Assembly (NCBI RefSeq): GCF_003977685.1 | Contig: NZ_RYZH01000046.1 | Location: forward strand, 1-57,740 | Direction: 5' to 3' | Source of the DNA: Tautonia sociabilis | Lineage (GTDB): Bacteria > Planctomycetota > Planctomycetia > Isosphaerales > Isosphaeraceae | DNA length: 57,740 nucleotides | Shown here: positions 8,664-19,300 of the stretch, in pieces | Layout of the letters: each line of letters starts with the position of its first letter | How positions within the stretch are numbered: position 1 is the stretch's first letter | Translations under genes and position numbers: made by a program | Notes under the pieces: model-generated | What the model was told of the DNA's origin: nothing | The model's database searches: none | What the model saw: only the letters and a program-made list of their open reading frames with translations

Positions 8664-11249
8664 ATGCCGGGAGACCCGCGCCATCGCCCCGACCCGAACC
8701 CGCATGACCCCCTCCCCTCCGGCCCCGCCCCCTCCTCGCTCCCGTGGGCCGACCCGAGGGAGGGGGCCGCACAGGTCGCCTCGGGGGGAGACTCCTCGAT
8801 CGAGACCGACCCCGGCCGAACCTCGGAGCGGCCCTTCGAGCCCTCCGGCGCCTCTGAGGGGGGCATCACCCCTCCCGGCCTGCGCTCCTCCCGGTCCGGC
8901 GAGGCGATCGCCCTGCCCCCCCGGCTCGAGCCCGGCCAGTTGATCCTCAACGACCGCTACGAGGTCGTCCGACCGCTGGGCAAGGGGGGGATGGGGGAGG
9001 TCTGGCTCGTCTACCAGCGGGTGCTCGACGTCGCCCACGCCCTGAAGCTGATCACCCCGGCCATCGCCTTCGACCACCAGGTCCGCGAGCGATTCCGCCA
9101 GGAAGCCCGGGTGATGGCCAAGTTCTCCCATCCGAACGCCGTGGCCGTGCACGACGCCCAGATCGGCGCGGAGGCGGCCTACATCCTGATGGAGTACGTG
9201 CCCGGCCTCAGCCTGCTGCAAGAGCTGGAGGCCCACCCCGGCCCCCGGGGGCTGGACCGCGTCGGCCGGCTGCTGAAGCAGCTCTGCTCGGTGCTGCACA
9301 AGGCCCACTCCAGGCAGATCGTGCATCGGGACCTCAAGCCGTCGAACCTGATGATCGTCACCGGGGAGCCGCCGGACAGCGATCTGAAGGTGCTCGACTT
9401 CGGCATCGCCAAGGTGCTCGACCGGCCCGAGGAGCACGCGCTGACCGGCACCGACCACTTCCTGGGGACCCCGTACTACGCCTCCCCCGAGCAGCTCCGG
9501 GGGGCCAGGGTCGACGGCCGCAGCGACCTGTATTCCGTCGGGGTGATCCTCTACGAGCTGCTGGCCGGCACCCGGCCGTTCGGGGGCTCGGCCAGTCAGC
9601 AGATGCTCCACCACGTGAACACCCCGGCTCCTCGGTTCCGGGAACGGGCGCCGAACGTGTCGGTGCCGGAGGCGGTCGAGGCGGTGGTGCTCTCCTGCCT
9701 GGCCAAGGACCCGGCGGACCGGCCCGCGTCGGCTCAGCAGCTCTACACCGCGTTCCTCCAGGCCCTGCCGCCGGAGTTCCAGCCGTCGAGCGTCTCGACC
9801 TGGGGCCCCGGCTCGGGCTCCGGCCTCGGCGGCCCGAGGGCGTTTTCCTCGGCCGACTCCTGGGAGTCGGCCGCGCCGGAGACGGCCGTCCGGACCCTCT
9901 CCGGCGAGCCCCCCCTGCCCTTGGCTCCGGGCTCCTCCTCCAACAGCGTGGAGCGCTTCCACCCGTCGGTCGAAACGCCGCTCGGCCCGCTGATCGCTCC
10001 CTCCCCGGGCCTCGAGGCCGAGGCGGAAACCCGGCCCGACCACGCCCGGCCCCGCTCTTCCGGTGGCCCCCGGCCCCTCGGAGCGGGCGACGCCAGGTCG
10101 GAACCGATCGTCTCGGGGCCCCCCGGCTCGTCGGCGGTCGAGCCGCCGGCTCCCCGGCCGGAGCCCCGGCGCCCGGCGCTTCGCCGGCCGGTCCTCGGGG
10201 TCGTGCTCCTCGCCCTGGTCGGGACGGCCTCCTACCTCGGGCTCTCCGGGAACCGGCCCTGGGAACGGGAGATGCCCTCCTGGCCGGAGGGCTACTCTCC
10301 GCTGCCGTCGGCGGGCCGGCACGAGGACGGCCTGCCGCTGGCCCTCGTCCGGGACGCCGATCAGGTCGAGTTCCGGTACATTCCCGGTACCGGGGACACC
10401 CCCTTCCTGATGGGAGACCCCGACGGCTCGGGGGAGGACTCCCCGGCCTTCCCCGTGCTCCTCTCGGGCTACTACATCCAGAAGTACGAGGTGACGATCG
10501 GAGAGATCGAGCGCGTCCTCTCTCCCGAGGAGATCGCCGACGAGGCCATGGCCTCGTATCGTAAGGCCCGGGACGACATTAAGAGGGAGTTCCCCGACGG
10601 GTTCGAGCGCTACCCGGCCGCGGGGGTGCCGATCCGGTTCGCCGACCGCTTCGCCCGCCGGGTCGGCGGCCGGCTGCCCACCGAGGCGCAATGGGAATTC
10701 GCCGCCAGCTCCCGGGGCCTTCGCCCGAGATACGTCTGGAGTGATCAGGAGGAACATCCCACCCGGAGGATCGCCGCGGTCGACCGGGCCGCCTTGCTCG
10801 GCCGGGTCAACGTCGAGCTTCCCGATCGCTTCGGCCGGGATCGCTCGGAACAGGAGGTTTACGCCCTGACGGGGAACCTCCGAGAATGGTGCCGGGACCC
10901 TTACCAACGGTATTCGGAGCGATCCGAGCCGGTCGTCAACCCGGGGGGCGAGGTCCCCGAGATCGACTCGCTCCCGGCCGGATCCCTTGAGTTCGTGATT
11001 CGTGGCAGCTCCTTCCTGGGCTTCGGGTCCGAGTTCCGGGTGACCCGGCCCCGGGGGCTCCGCCCGAGCGAGCGGAGGCTTCCGGAAGAGGCCCGGGCCG
11101 CGATCTTCCGGGAGGGGGCGGTCGACATCGGCTTCCGGGTCGTGCTCGAACTCCGGGAGGATCGGGCCGGGGGAGGGGCCGAGGCCGTCTCGGTCGCCGA
11201 GGCTCAGCCGGGGCGGGCAGGGTCGCCTCGGGTCGACCCGGAGGACTGA
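8664..11249 (+). CDS. Ser/Thr protein kinase fused to a sulfatase-modifying-factor (FGE-like) domain
   Basis: An 861-aa protein using the ATG at 8664; a TTG at 8526 would add 46 unconserved residues. After a disordered N-terminus comes a kinase domain (about 97-365) with glycine loop GKGGMGEVW, HRD at 221-223 (HRDLKPSN), DFG at 245-247 and GTPYYASPEQ. A Pro/Ser-rich linker leads to one membrane helix (about 510-528). The extracytoplasmic part (about 565-850) is an FGE-sulfatase/SUMF1 fold with GGRLPTEAQWEFAA, TGNLREWCRD, VIRGSSF and DIGFRVV. In such fusions this domain is usually a ligand-binding or structural module and not a formylglycine-generating enzyme. It lies 87 bp upstream of the caspase-WD40 gene on the same strand, which suggests a shared operon and a signalling link. 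Confidence 0.9.
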   Translation: MPGDPRHRPDPNPHDPLPSGPAPSSLPWADPREGAAQVASGGDSSIETDPGRTSERPFEPSGASEGGITPPGLRSSRSGEAIALPPRLEPGQLILNDRYEVVRPLGKGGMGEVWLVYQRVLDVAHALKLITPAIAFDHQVRERFRQEARVMAKFSHPNAVAVHDAQIGAEAAYILMEYVPGLSLLQELEAHPGPRGLDRVGRLLKQLCSVLHKAHSRQIVHRDLKPSNLMIVTGEPPDSDLKVLDFGIAKVLDRPEEHALTGTDHFLGTPYYASPEQLRGARVDGRSDLYSVGVILYELLAGTRPFGGSASQQMLHHVNTPAPRFRERAPNVSVPEAVEAVVLSCLAKDPADRPASAQQLYTAFLQALPPEFQPSSVSTWGPGSGSGLGGPRAFSSADSWESAAPETAVRTLSGEPPLPLAPGSSSNSVERFHPSVETPLGPLIAPSPGLEAEAETRPDHARPRSSGGPRPLGAGDARSEPIVSGPPGSSAVEPPAPRPEPRRPALRRPVLGVVLLALVGTASYLGLSGNRPWEREMPSWPEGYSPLPSAGRHEDGLPLALVRDADQVEFRYIPGTGDTPFLMGDPDGSGEDSPAFPVLLSGYYIQKYEVTIGEIERVLSPEEIADEAMASYRKARDDIKREFPDGFERYPAAGVPIRFADRFARRVGGRLPTEAQWEFAASSRGLRPRYVWSDQEEHPTRRIAAVDRAALLGRVNVELPDRFGRDRSEQEVYALTGNLREWCRDPYQRYSERSEPVVNPGGEVPEIDSLPAGSLEFVIRGSSFLGFGSEFRVTRPRGLRPSERRLPEEARAAIFREGAVDIGFRVVLELREDRAGGGAEAVSVAEAQPGRAGSPRVDPED

Positions 11250-11336
11250 TCCCGGCCTCCCCGGACCTGAGGCGGGTCATCCGTCACGGTTCGGGGTGAG
11301 GCCGAGCACCGCGACTCCCCGAGAGGAGGGCCAGCC

Positions 11337-14300
11337 ATGCGATCCGGATTCCCCTGGCGAGGCTTGCTGCTGGGGCTCGTCGCGGTCGTCGTCGCCGGGG
11401 TCGGCTGGGTTGCCTGGAATCGCCTCCTCCCGAAGCCCGGCCCGGGGGGCGAGGAGGCCGAACCCGGGGAGGTCGCCGGCCCCGGTGCGCCGGGAGATCC
11501 GACGGAGGAGGAGGAATCCAACCCCGATCGCCCGCCTCAGCTCTGGGCGGTGGTGATCGGGGTGGAGTTCTACGGCGACGCCCTGCCGGACTGCCCGGGG
11601 GCGTCGGCCGACGCGGAGGCGGTCCGGGACTGGCTGGTGGATCGGGCCGGCTGGCCTGCGGAGAACGTGGCGCTGCTGGTCGAGAGCGGGGCCGAGTTCG
11701 TCAATGTCCGGGAGGCTCCTGATCCCGGAGGCTACCGGCCGTCCCGGGCGAACCTGGACTGGGCCCTGCGGCACTGGCTGCCCGATCGAGCCGGCCCCGA
11801 GGACCTGGCGGTCGTCTACTTCGCCGGCCGGTCGGCCGAGATCAAGGCCGGTCCCGACGCCAGGCCTTGGGAGGCGTCCCGCTTCGTCGTCCTCCCGAAT
11901 GACGCCCGGCCGGACGACCTCGACACGACCGGGTTCCGCCTGGACGAGGCGATCGGGGTGCTGGCGGCCCGGCAAGACAACCCGATCCTCTGCTGGCTCG
12001 ACACCTCGCTCTCCGGCCGGGGCGCCCCCGAGCCGGGAGCCGACGACGAGGGGGAGCCCGGGTTCTCCCCCTCGTCGAGCCTGCCCTGGCTGGCCGACCT
12101 GACCCGGTGGCCGGGCGTCTCGGCCTGGCTGGCGGCCGACGGCCAGCCGGCGGCCGGTCCCCCCGAGTCCGGCCGGCACAGCCCCTTCACCGAGGCGCTG
12201 CTCGGCGGCCTCGACGCGATCGGCCCCGGCGGCTCCGTGCATGAGTGCCTCTCCCGGATGCTCGCCGACCCGGCCCTCATCGCCCAGGGGTTCCGGGTTC
12301 AGGGGGGGATGCCGGCCGGTCTGAAGATCCGGCCCGGAGAGCTGGAGCGTCGCCTTCCCGACGGCCCGAGGGAGCTGGTCCTCTCCCAGGGGCATGGCAC
12401 GGCCCTGACCGACCTGCGCTTCTCGGCCGATGGCTCGTGGCTGATCTCGGCCGCGGATCGGGAATCCTCGGTCAAGATCTGGGACGAGCGGGGGGACCGG
12501 GTCCTTCGGACGATCTCGGGAGCCACCGGAGGCGTCCGGGCGATGGACGTCCGGTCCCGGGACAAGGGGCTCCTGCTCGTCGGCGACGGCGAGGGCTACC
12601 TCCGCGCCTTCGACCTGTCGGATCGGCCGAGCAACCTTGGGTTCACCCCCCCGAATCTGGGAGGGGCCGTCGAGGCGCTGGCGATCCTGCCTCCCGGGCC
12701 CTCGGACGATCACGAGGGGGACCGCGTGGCTGTCGTCTTCAACGACGACCGGACCGGCGAGGCCCGCGCCTTCGTCCGGTCGCTGGACGACCTGGGAGGC
12801 CCCGGCGAGCAGATCTCCCGGGCCTGTTCGGCCCTGATCCCGGCGCCGGAGGGGTCCGGCTGGGGGTTCGCCCTGGCCGACTCGGACGCTCGGTCGATCC
12901 TGGTCTTCGACCGGCAGGGACGCCCCCTGGCCGTCGGCGACGGCCCCCCGATCTCGGTGTTCGACGGGTACGATCGCCGCATCGACGCCGAGAACGCCGA
13001 CGCGGCCGGCGACCTGCTGGCGGCGGCCGACAGCTCGGGCACGCTGGTGGTCGTCGAGACGAAGGGCTGGTCCGAGCGGCTCCGGGTCGACCTGGGGAGC
13101 CGTCCCGACCGCCTGGCGGTGGCGGCGGGGGGCTGGGTGGCGGTTGCCTCGGGGACCAAGCTGAGGCTGTTCGACCTGAGGGGGGAGGAGCCTTCGGAGC
13201 GGCCGGCGACGACGATCGATCGGCCAGTGGTGGCGCTGGAATGCTCGCCGGACGGGTCGTGGCTGGCGGCCTGCCCGAGGTCGAGGAGCCACGCCCCGGC
13301 CCCCCCGCTGCTCTGGCGGCTCGACGGCCCGGATCTGGAGCCGGTCCCCCTGGAGGTGGACGACGACCGGCCCGGCGCCCCCTGGACGCTTGCCTTCTCG
13401 CCCGACGGCTCGAAGCTAGCCGTCGGTGATTCCCTCGGCGGCCTGAGGCGCTGGGAGCTGCCCAGATCGGGGAGGCCCGACCCGAATCCCCTGCGCGACC
13501 AGCCCCCCCGTCGGGGCCAGATCCGCACCGTGCACGCCTCGGCCGACGGTCGGTGGCTGGTCCAGGTCACCCAGGACGGCCCGGCCCTCTGCTGGGACCT
13601 CCGGGACGGCCGGGGCCCCCGGATCCGGCCCGGCCCGTGGACCTCGGGGGTCATGCTGCCTCCCCTCGACGGCGGCGGGCCAAGGCTGGCGCTGGCGAGG
13701 AAGGCCGACCCGCGCCAGGACGGCATCCGGACCCGGATCGAGCTCATCGACGCCCGCACCGGCGACCTGCTGATGGGGTTCGCCCCCCCGCTCGGGGAGG
13801 ACGGCTCGGCGCGGGAGAACTCCTGGTTCGAGGGGCTCTGCGCCTCGGCCGACGGGAGCCGGATCGCCGCCTTCTCGCCGATCGGGAACATCGCCTCGGT
13901 CTGGGACGCCGGGACCGGCCGGCCGGTGGCCTCGCTCGAGGGTTGCCAGTTCCCGATCGAGGCGGTCGACCTCTCGGCCGACGGCCGGCTGCTGCTCACC
14001 TCGGGAGGGGACGGCGCCCGGCTCTGGGACCTGCCCGTCGACGGCTCTGATCCCGTCGAGCGAGCGGCGATCGCCCCTCCGACCGACCCGAGCGGAGCGG
14101 CGGTCGCGATCACCTCGGCGCGGATCCGGCCTGATTCCGGCGAAGGCGGGCCGGTCGAGGTCGCGCTCGGCTGCCGGGACGGCCGGGTGCTCCGCTGGCG
14201 GGAGGGGGCCTGGCTCGACCCGCCGGACGACCCCCTGGCGAGGCTGGAGGACGAGGTCGAGGCGCTGGCCTTCTCCGGAGACGGCCGATGGCTGGCCGCC

Positions 14301-16130
14301 GGGGGGCGGATCGACCCGATGATCCGGGTCATCGAGCTGGGAGGAGGGCCGGAGCCGGCGCTCGGGTTCGCGGTGGCGCCGGGACCATTCGCGATCGGCC
14401 CGCAGTCGAGCCACGGGGAGCAAATCAACGCGCTGGCGTTCGTGGGGAACCGGCCCGTCCTCGTCAGTGGCGGGGAAGACTGCCTCGTGCGGTTCTGGGA
14501 GGCCCAGCCGACGGGGGGGGCAACCCTGCTGGGCACCCTCTCGGCCGACCAGGAGGCCGGCCAGTGGGTCTCCTATACCCCCGACGGCCTCTTCGACTGC
14601 TCTCCTCGGGGAGCCGATCGGATCTTCTGGCGGCTGGCGGGCCGGCTGGTCCCCCTGGCCGGCTACCCGAGCACTCATCGCGTCGTCGGCCTGGCGGGGA
14701 GGCTCCTTTCTGGCGACCCGCCGGCGGTGCCGGGGGCGATCGCCGAGCCGCCGGCGTTGACAATCGATGGGCCGGCCGACCGGGTCGTCTTCTCCCGGGA
14801 GGTCGAGCTGACCATCCGGCTCGATCGGCCCGATCCAGGCGTGGTCCGGGTGTACCAGGACGGCCGTCCCGTGCTCCAGGCCCGGACCGATACCGCTGAG
14901 GAGCCGGCGGCCTCGGACGATCCTCCCCGGCTGCGCCGGGCTCCCGAGGATCCGACCCTCTGGCACGCGACGGTCCACCTGCACTCCGGCCCGAACCGCT
15001 TCCTCGCCATGGCCGGGCCGTCGCTCCGGGCGGGGGTCGCGGCGGAGGACGATCCGACGGAGCCGGTGGCCGCCACCCCCGACGGCTACTCCGAGCCGCT
15101 GGAGCTGGTCTACGGCGGCGCCGACCCGGACGAGGAGGGCCTGGTGCACGTCGTCGCCATCGGGGTGGGGGACTATCGCTCCCGGGAGCGAGCCCTGCGG
15201 TTCGCCTCCCGGGACGCCGAGCAGTTCGCCCAGTACGTCAGCCTGAGCGGAGCAGAGGTTGGGGGCTCGATCGGCCGCTGCCACGTCCTGACCGACGACC
15301 GAGTGACCGAGGAGGCGATCCGGCTCGCCTTCGACGACGTGAGGGAAGCCGTCCGGGGCCGCCCCCAGGACACGGTCATCCTCTTCCTCGCCGGCCACGC
15401 CGACGCCATCGGCCCGGCGGACGAGGGGAGGTTCGTCCTGATCCTTCCCGAGTTCCCCTTCCCCGACCCCGCTCCCGACGGCGACGGAGGAGTCGATCCG
15501 GGGGTGGCCGCTGAGGTCGCCGCCGCCAACCGGGAAGACCTGCTACCCTTCGCGGCCGTCTACTCCGAGCTGCTGGGGCTGGAAGCGTTACAGCGGGTGG
15601 TGGTCATCGACGCCTGCCAGGCCGAGGCGATCCGAAGCGACCGCTCGATCCGCCGCATCCAGGAGCTGATCGACGGCGCCGCCTTCGAGGCGAAGACCTC
15701 GTATTTCCTGGCCGCCTCCCGCCAGGGGGTGCCGGCCGGAGAGTCGGCCGAGCTGGGCCACGGGCTGCTGACCTACGCGATGCTCCGGGGCCTGGGCAAG
15801 CCCGTCGGCCGAGGAGCGTCCTTCCTTCCCCCCACCGGCGACCCCCGGCTGGAGGTGCGCGACCACGCCGACTCCCCGCCGTTCGACGGCTATGTCACCA
15901 CCGACGAGCTGCGCGACTTCGTCGACTGGGCCTTGCCGCTGCTGGCCGATCGATTCCCTCACCTCGCGCTGCGGACCGGCATCGACGGCCGCCCGGACGC
16001 CGACGACGACCCCGAGGCCCAGGCGGAGGTCAACGCCTCCGCCGTCCCTCCGACCATCGGCCTCAACGACGGTGGGTTCACCTTGCTCCGCGTGGGAACA
16101 CCCCCTGCCTCCCTGACCGGAGGCGACTGA
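11337..16130 (+). CDS. Membrane-anchored protein: pseudo-caspase, WD40 array, intact caspase-like domain
   Basis: A 1597-aa protein with an N-terminal membrane helix (about residues 8-28). Residues about 68-330 form a caspase/metacaspase-like domain (LWAVVIGVEFYG) whose catalytic positions are lost: the His position is R165 (YFAGR) and the DACHSG motif reads LDTSLSG, with S224 at the Cys position. Residues about 350-1090 are WD40 repeats (FSADGSWLIS, FSPDGSKLAVGD, FSGDGRWLAAGG). A beta-rich linker follows. Residues from about 1265 form a second caspase-like domain that keeps the dyad, H1354 (FLAGHAD) and C1427 (VVIDACQ). Known bacterial caspase-WD40 proteins act in signalling or cell death; the substrate here is unknown. 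It lies 87 bp after the kinase-SUMF1 gene and is convergent with the other WD40-caspase-like gene. Confidence 0.88.
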   Translation: MRSGFPWRGLLLGLVAVVVAGVGWVAWNRLLPKPGPGGEEAEPGEVAGPGAPGDPTEEEESNPDRPPQLWAVVIGVEFYGDALPDCPGASADAEAVRDWLVDRAGWPAENVALLVESGAEFVNVREAPDPGGYRPSRANLDWALRHWLPDRAGPEDLAVVYFAGRSAEIKAGPDARPWEASRFVVLPNDARPDDLDTTGFRLDEAIGVLAARQDNPILCWLDTSLSGRGAPEPGADDEGEPGFSPSSSLPWLADLTRWPGVSAWLAADGQPAAGPPESGRHSPFTEALLGGLDAIGPGGSVHECLSRMLADPALIAQGFRVQGGMPAGLKIRPGELERRLPDGPRELVLSQGHGTALTDLRFSADGSWLISAADRESSVKIWDERGDRVLRTISGATGGVRAMDVRSRDKGLLLVGDGEGYLRAFDLSDRPSNLGFTPPNLGGAVEALAILPPGPSDDHEGDRVAVVFNDDRTGEARAFVRSLDDLGGPGEQISRACSALIPAPEGSGWGFALADSDARSILVFDRQGRPLAVGDGPPISVFDGYDRRIDAENADAAGDLLAAADSSGTLVVVETKGWSERLRVDLGSRPDRLAVAAGGWVAVASGTKLRLFDLRGEEPSERPATTIDRPVVALECSPDGSWLAACPRSRSHAPAPPLLWRLDGPDLEPVPLEVDDDRPGAPWTLAFSPDGSKLAVGDSLGGLRRWELPRSGRPDPNPLRDQPPRRGQIRTVHASADGRWLVQVTQDGPALCWDLRDGRGPRIRPGPWTSGVMLPPLDGGGPRLALARKADPRQDGIRTRIELIDARTGDLLMGFAPPLGEDGSARENSWFEGLCASADGSRIAAFSPIGNIASVWDAGTGRPVASLEGCQFPIEAVDLSADGRLLLTSGGDGARLWDLPVDGSDPVERAAIAPPTDPSGAAVAITSARIRPDSGEGGPVEVALGCRDGRVLRWREGAWLDPPDDPLARLEDEVEALAFSGDGRWLAAGGRIDPMIRVIELGGGPEPALGFAVAPGPFAIGPQSSHGEQINALAFVGNRPVLVSGGEDCLVRFWEAQPTGGATLLGTLSADQEAGQWVSYTPDGLFDCSPRGADRIFWRLAGRLVPLAGYPSTHRVVGLAGRLLSGDPPAVPGAIAEPPALTIDGPADRVVFSREVELTIRLDRPDPGVVRVYQDGRPVLQARTDTAEEPAASDDPPRLRRAPEDPTLWHATVHLHSGPNRFLAMAGPSLRAGVAAEDDPTEPVAATPDGYSEPLELVYGGADPDEEGLVHVVAIGVGDYRSRERALRFASRDAEQFAQYVSLSGAEVGGSIGRCHVLTDDRVTEEAIRLAFDDVREAVRGRPQDTVILFLAGHADAIGPADEGRFVLILPEFPFPDPAPDGDGGVDPGVAAEVAAANREDLLPFAAVYSELLGLEALQRVVVIDACQAEAIRSDRSIRRIQELIDGAAFEAKTSYFLAASRQGVPAGESAELGHGLLTYAMLRGLGKPVGRGASFLPPTGDPRLEVRDHADSPPFDGYVTTDELRDFVDWALPLLADRFPHLALRTGIDGRPDADDDPEAQAEVNASAVPPTIGLNDGGFTLLRVGTPPASLTGGD

Positions 16131-16331
16131 TCACGCCCCTCTGTTCTCAGCAACCCCCGCTCTCGCCAGTCGATCGCATCGAGGCGAGGCGCCGTCCTCC
16201 CCCCATTCGACGCGACCGGCCGGAATTCCGCTCCGCCCTGACGCAGCGATCTGTCGAGACGACTTCAACCGGGAGGATCGACCCGCTCCCCGGTCCCGGT
16301 CCCGAGGGTCGGTCATCCCGTCGCCCTGGAA

Positions 16332-19300
16332 TCAATCGCTCCCGCCGGCGGCGACCTCGACCGCTTCGGGAGGGGTCGGCGGCCCGAAGGCGGGGTTGTT
16401 GGGGTTGAGGTCGGGCAGGTAGATGCCGACCTGTTGCCGGTCGTTCTCCGCCTTGACGGCGATCGGCAGGAGTTCGGCGAGGTCGCCGATCGTGAGGATG
16501 GGGGGGGAGCCGTCGTCCTGGTAGCGGTACGGAAGGGCGTCGGCGGTCTCTCCGTCGAGCAGGGCGAGCAATCCCCGGGCGAAGACGCCGTGGCCGGAGG
16601 AGCCGTCGTAGAAGCTCGGCCCGGAGTTGGAGGCGAGGACGACGACAACCCGGCGCCGGGCGATCAGGTCGCGAACCCACTCCATCAGGGCGTTCGGCCG
16701 GCGAGACGGCGGCGTCTCGGGGTGAACGGCGTCGAGCAGGAGGACGACCCGGCAGCCCTGAGCCACCATCTCGCCGAGCGTCCGGGACAACTCGGCCGCG
16801 GCGATCATGCCGGTTCCGGAGGCCTCGTCGGCACCGGCGTCGGCGTCGACCCCGAGCAGCCGGGAGCCTCGGTCGCCCCCGAAGTCGATGAAGTGGGAGT
16901 TGACGAAGACGAAGACCGAGTCCCCCCGGGCCGGCCCGGGACCGCTTGGGGACTCCAGGATGCCGGACAGCGCGTTGGCGAGGCCCCCGGCCGTGGCGTC
17001 CTCGCCGACGAGGAGGGGGAGCGGGTGGATCCGATCACCCTCGAAGCCGTCGGAGGCGCATCGATCGGCGATCGAATTCAGGACCTCCCGGGCGTCGTCC
17101 TCGGCGAACCGGATGGGAGAGAAGGCGGAGGAGCCGAAGCGCTCGATTCCTAGGCTGACGACCCAGGCCCTCGGCTCGTCGGGAGTGCGGGGCTCGAAGG
17201 AGACGGAGAACGACCGTCCCCTCGGGGTGCGGTTCCCTTCGAGATCCTCGAGCTCGACCCAGATCGTCTGCCGGCCCGGGATCAGAGGGACGGGGATCGC
17301 CTGGGCTTCCCCGACCCGCTCCAGCGGCAGGTCATCGGGTCCGACCTCGATTTCCTGGACGAGGTACGTGTCGGCGAAGACTCGGACCCGGCGGATGGGC
17401 AGGCTCTCGGCCCCGAAGTCCTGGGTCGAGGGGGCAGCGACCGTCAGCTCAAGCCGGAGTTCCGGATCCGGGCTGACCAGCTCCGCATCCGGGACCGGGC
17501 TGGATCCCCCCCCGATGATCGGAGCCACCCAGACCTCCGGCCAGGGCGGCGGCGTGGTCGCCACCGGGACCTGGTTGGGCTCGTCCGGCTTCGGCTCCTC
17601 CGGTTTCGGCTCGTCCGGCTGAGGAGGGGTTTGGAGGGGGCGATCGTCGCCCGGATCGTTGAAGAGCGGGGAGGGGCGGACGAGGGCCTGCCCCAAGGCG
17701 TCGGGGAGGCTGGCGGTCTGGATCAGCCGGGTGAGGACGGCGGGCCGTCGGAATCGGTCCTCGTAGGCCCGGAAGGGAGCGGCGTCGGTCCTGCCGCCCT
17801 GGGTGGATCGGTTGCGGTGCCAGACGAGGTACCGGGAATCCCCCTCGATCGAGGTCTGGTAGTAGCCCGGCTCGGTCCAGGCGATCCACTCGCCGTCCTC
17901 GGCCGGGAAGATCGACAGGTCCGGCTGATCTCGCTTGGAGGTGCCAAGCTGGAGGATCACCGGCTCGGCCCCCTCGCCGTCGCGTTCGACCTGGAAGTCG
18001 AGGCGGTCGCCGGCCTTCGCCTCGATGACCCGGGTGACGTCGTCGAGGGGACGGCCGCCGAGGCCGGCGACCGTGATGCGGTCGCCCGGCCGGAGCCCCG
18101 CCTTCGCCGCGAAGGAGCCGGCCGCCACGGATTCGACCTTCCAGGGGAGGCTTCGCCCGTCGGGGGAGAGCGACCTGAGGCCGGCGCCGAGCGGAGGGGG
18201 GCGGTCGGCCTCGGCGAGCGACCAGAGGCGGATGGTCTGGTCGGCCGAGCCCGTCGCCAGCCATCGGCCGTCGGGCGAGGGGGCCATCGCGAGGACCGGC
18301 CCGCTGTGGCCCTCCAGGGCTCGGAGCCGGGGGCATTGCTCCCCTTGCTCGGGAATGCCGAAGATCCGGACCCCGAAGTCGCAGCCGACGGCGATCACCT
18401 CGCTCCGGTTGCCGGTCGGGTCGGGCAGGACGCTGTAGCTCCACCAGCGCCCGTCTCGGGACGGGTCGAGCCGGATGGCGGCCCACAACCGGGAGGGGTC
18501 GGGATTCCGGGGGTCGAACCCGGGGAGGCCGACGGCCACGACGTAGGTACTGAACGGCCGGACGACGAGCCGGCCTCCCTGGGCGGTCGCGACCGGGCCC
18601 CTCGGGGCGTCCCGGGGCTCGATCGGCCCGAGGCGATCGGGATCACGCTCGAAGTCGCCATCGAGGCGGAAGCCCTCGTACCGAGGAGAGTCGCCGGGAG
18701 CGCCGGGGCGGGCCCTCGAAAAGGCGATCGTGCCGGAGTCTTCGGACCAGCGCAGGTCCCAGATGGCCCCGCCGAGGCCGGAGAGGGTGATCGGGCGGCG
18801 GTCGATCGCCGGCCCCTCGGCCGGGGCGGCGCGGTCGAGAGGAAGGAGGGTGATCCGCTGCCGGTCGCCTCCGGCGACGACGGCGAATCGGCCATCGGGG
18901 GTGACGGCGCAGGCCCGGACTCGGCCCCGGGTCCGGCCGATCTCGACGGCCGGGGCGAGGGGATCCGAGGCGTCCCGGAGCTCGATGCGGCAGTCCAGGG
19001 GGGGCAGGGTCGACTGATCCGGGAAGTCCCCCTCGATGATGCTCGTCAGAAGCCGGGGGCCCGGAAGGCCCTCGGCCTCGACGCAGGAGAGGGCCTCGAT
19101 CGGCCCCTGATCGGCGCCGGTCGAGCAGACGACCCGGTTGGCCAGGCCGGCGTCGGTCACGTCGAACCGCAGCAGCAGCCCGTTCTCCTGGCCGATGAAG
19201 GCCCATCGGCCGTCGGGGCTGAAGGCCAGGCAGTGGGGCTGGGTGAAGGCCCCGCCGGATCGGCCCGATCGCTGGGGGTTCCGAACGGCCTGGATGAGCC

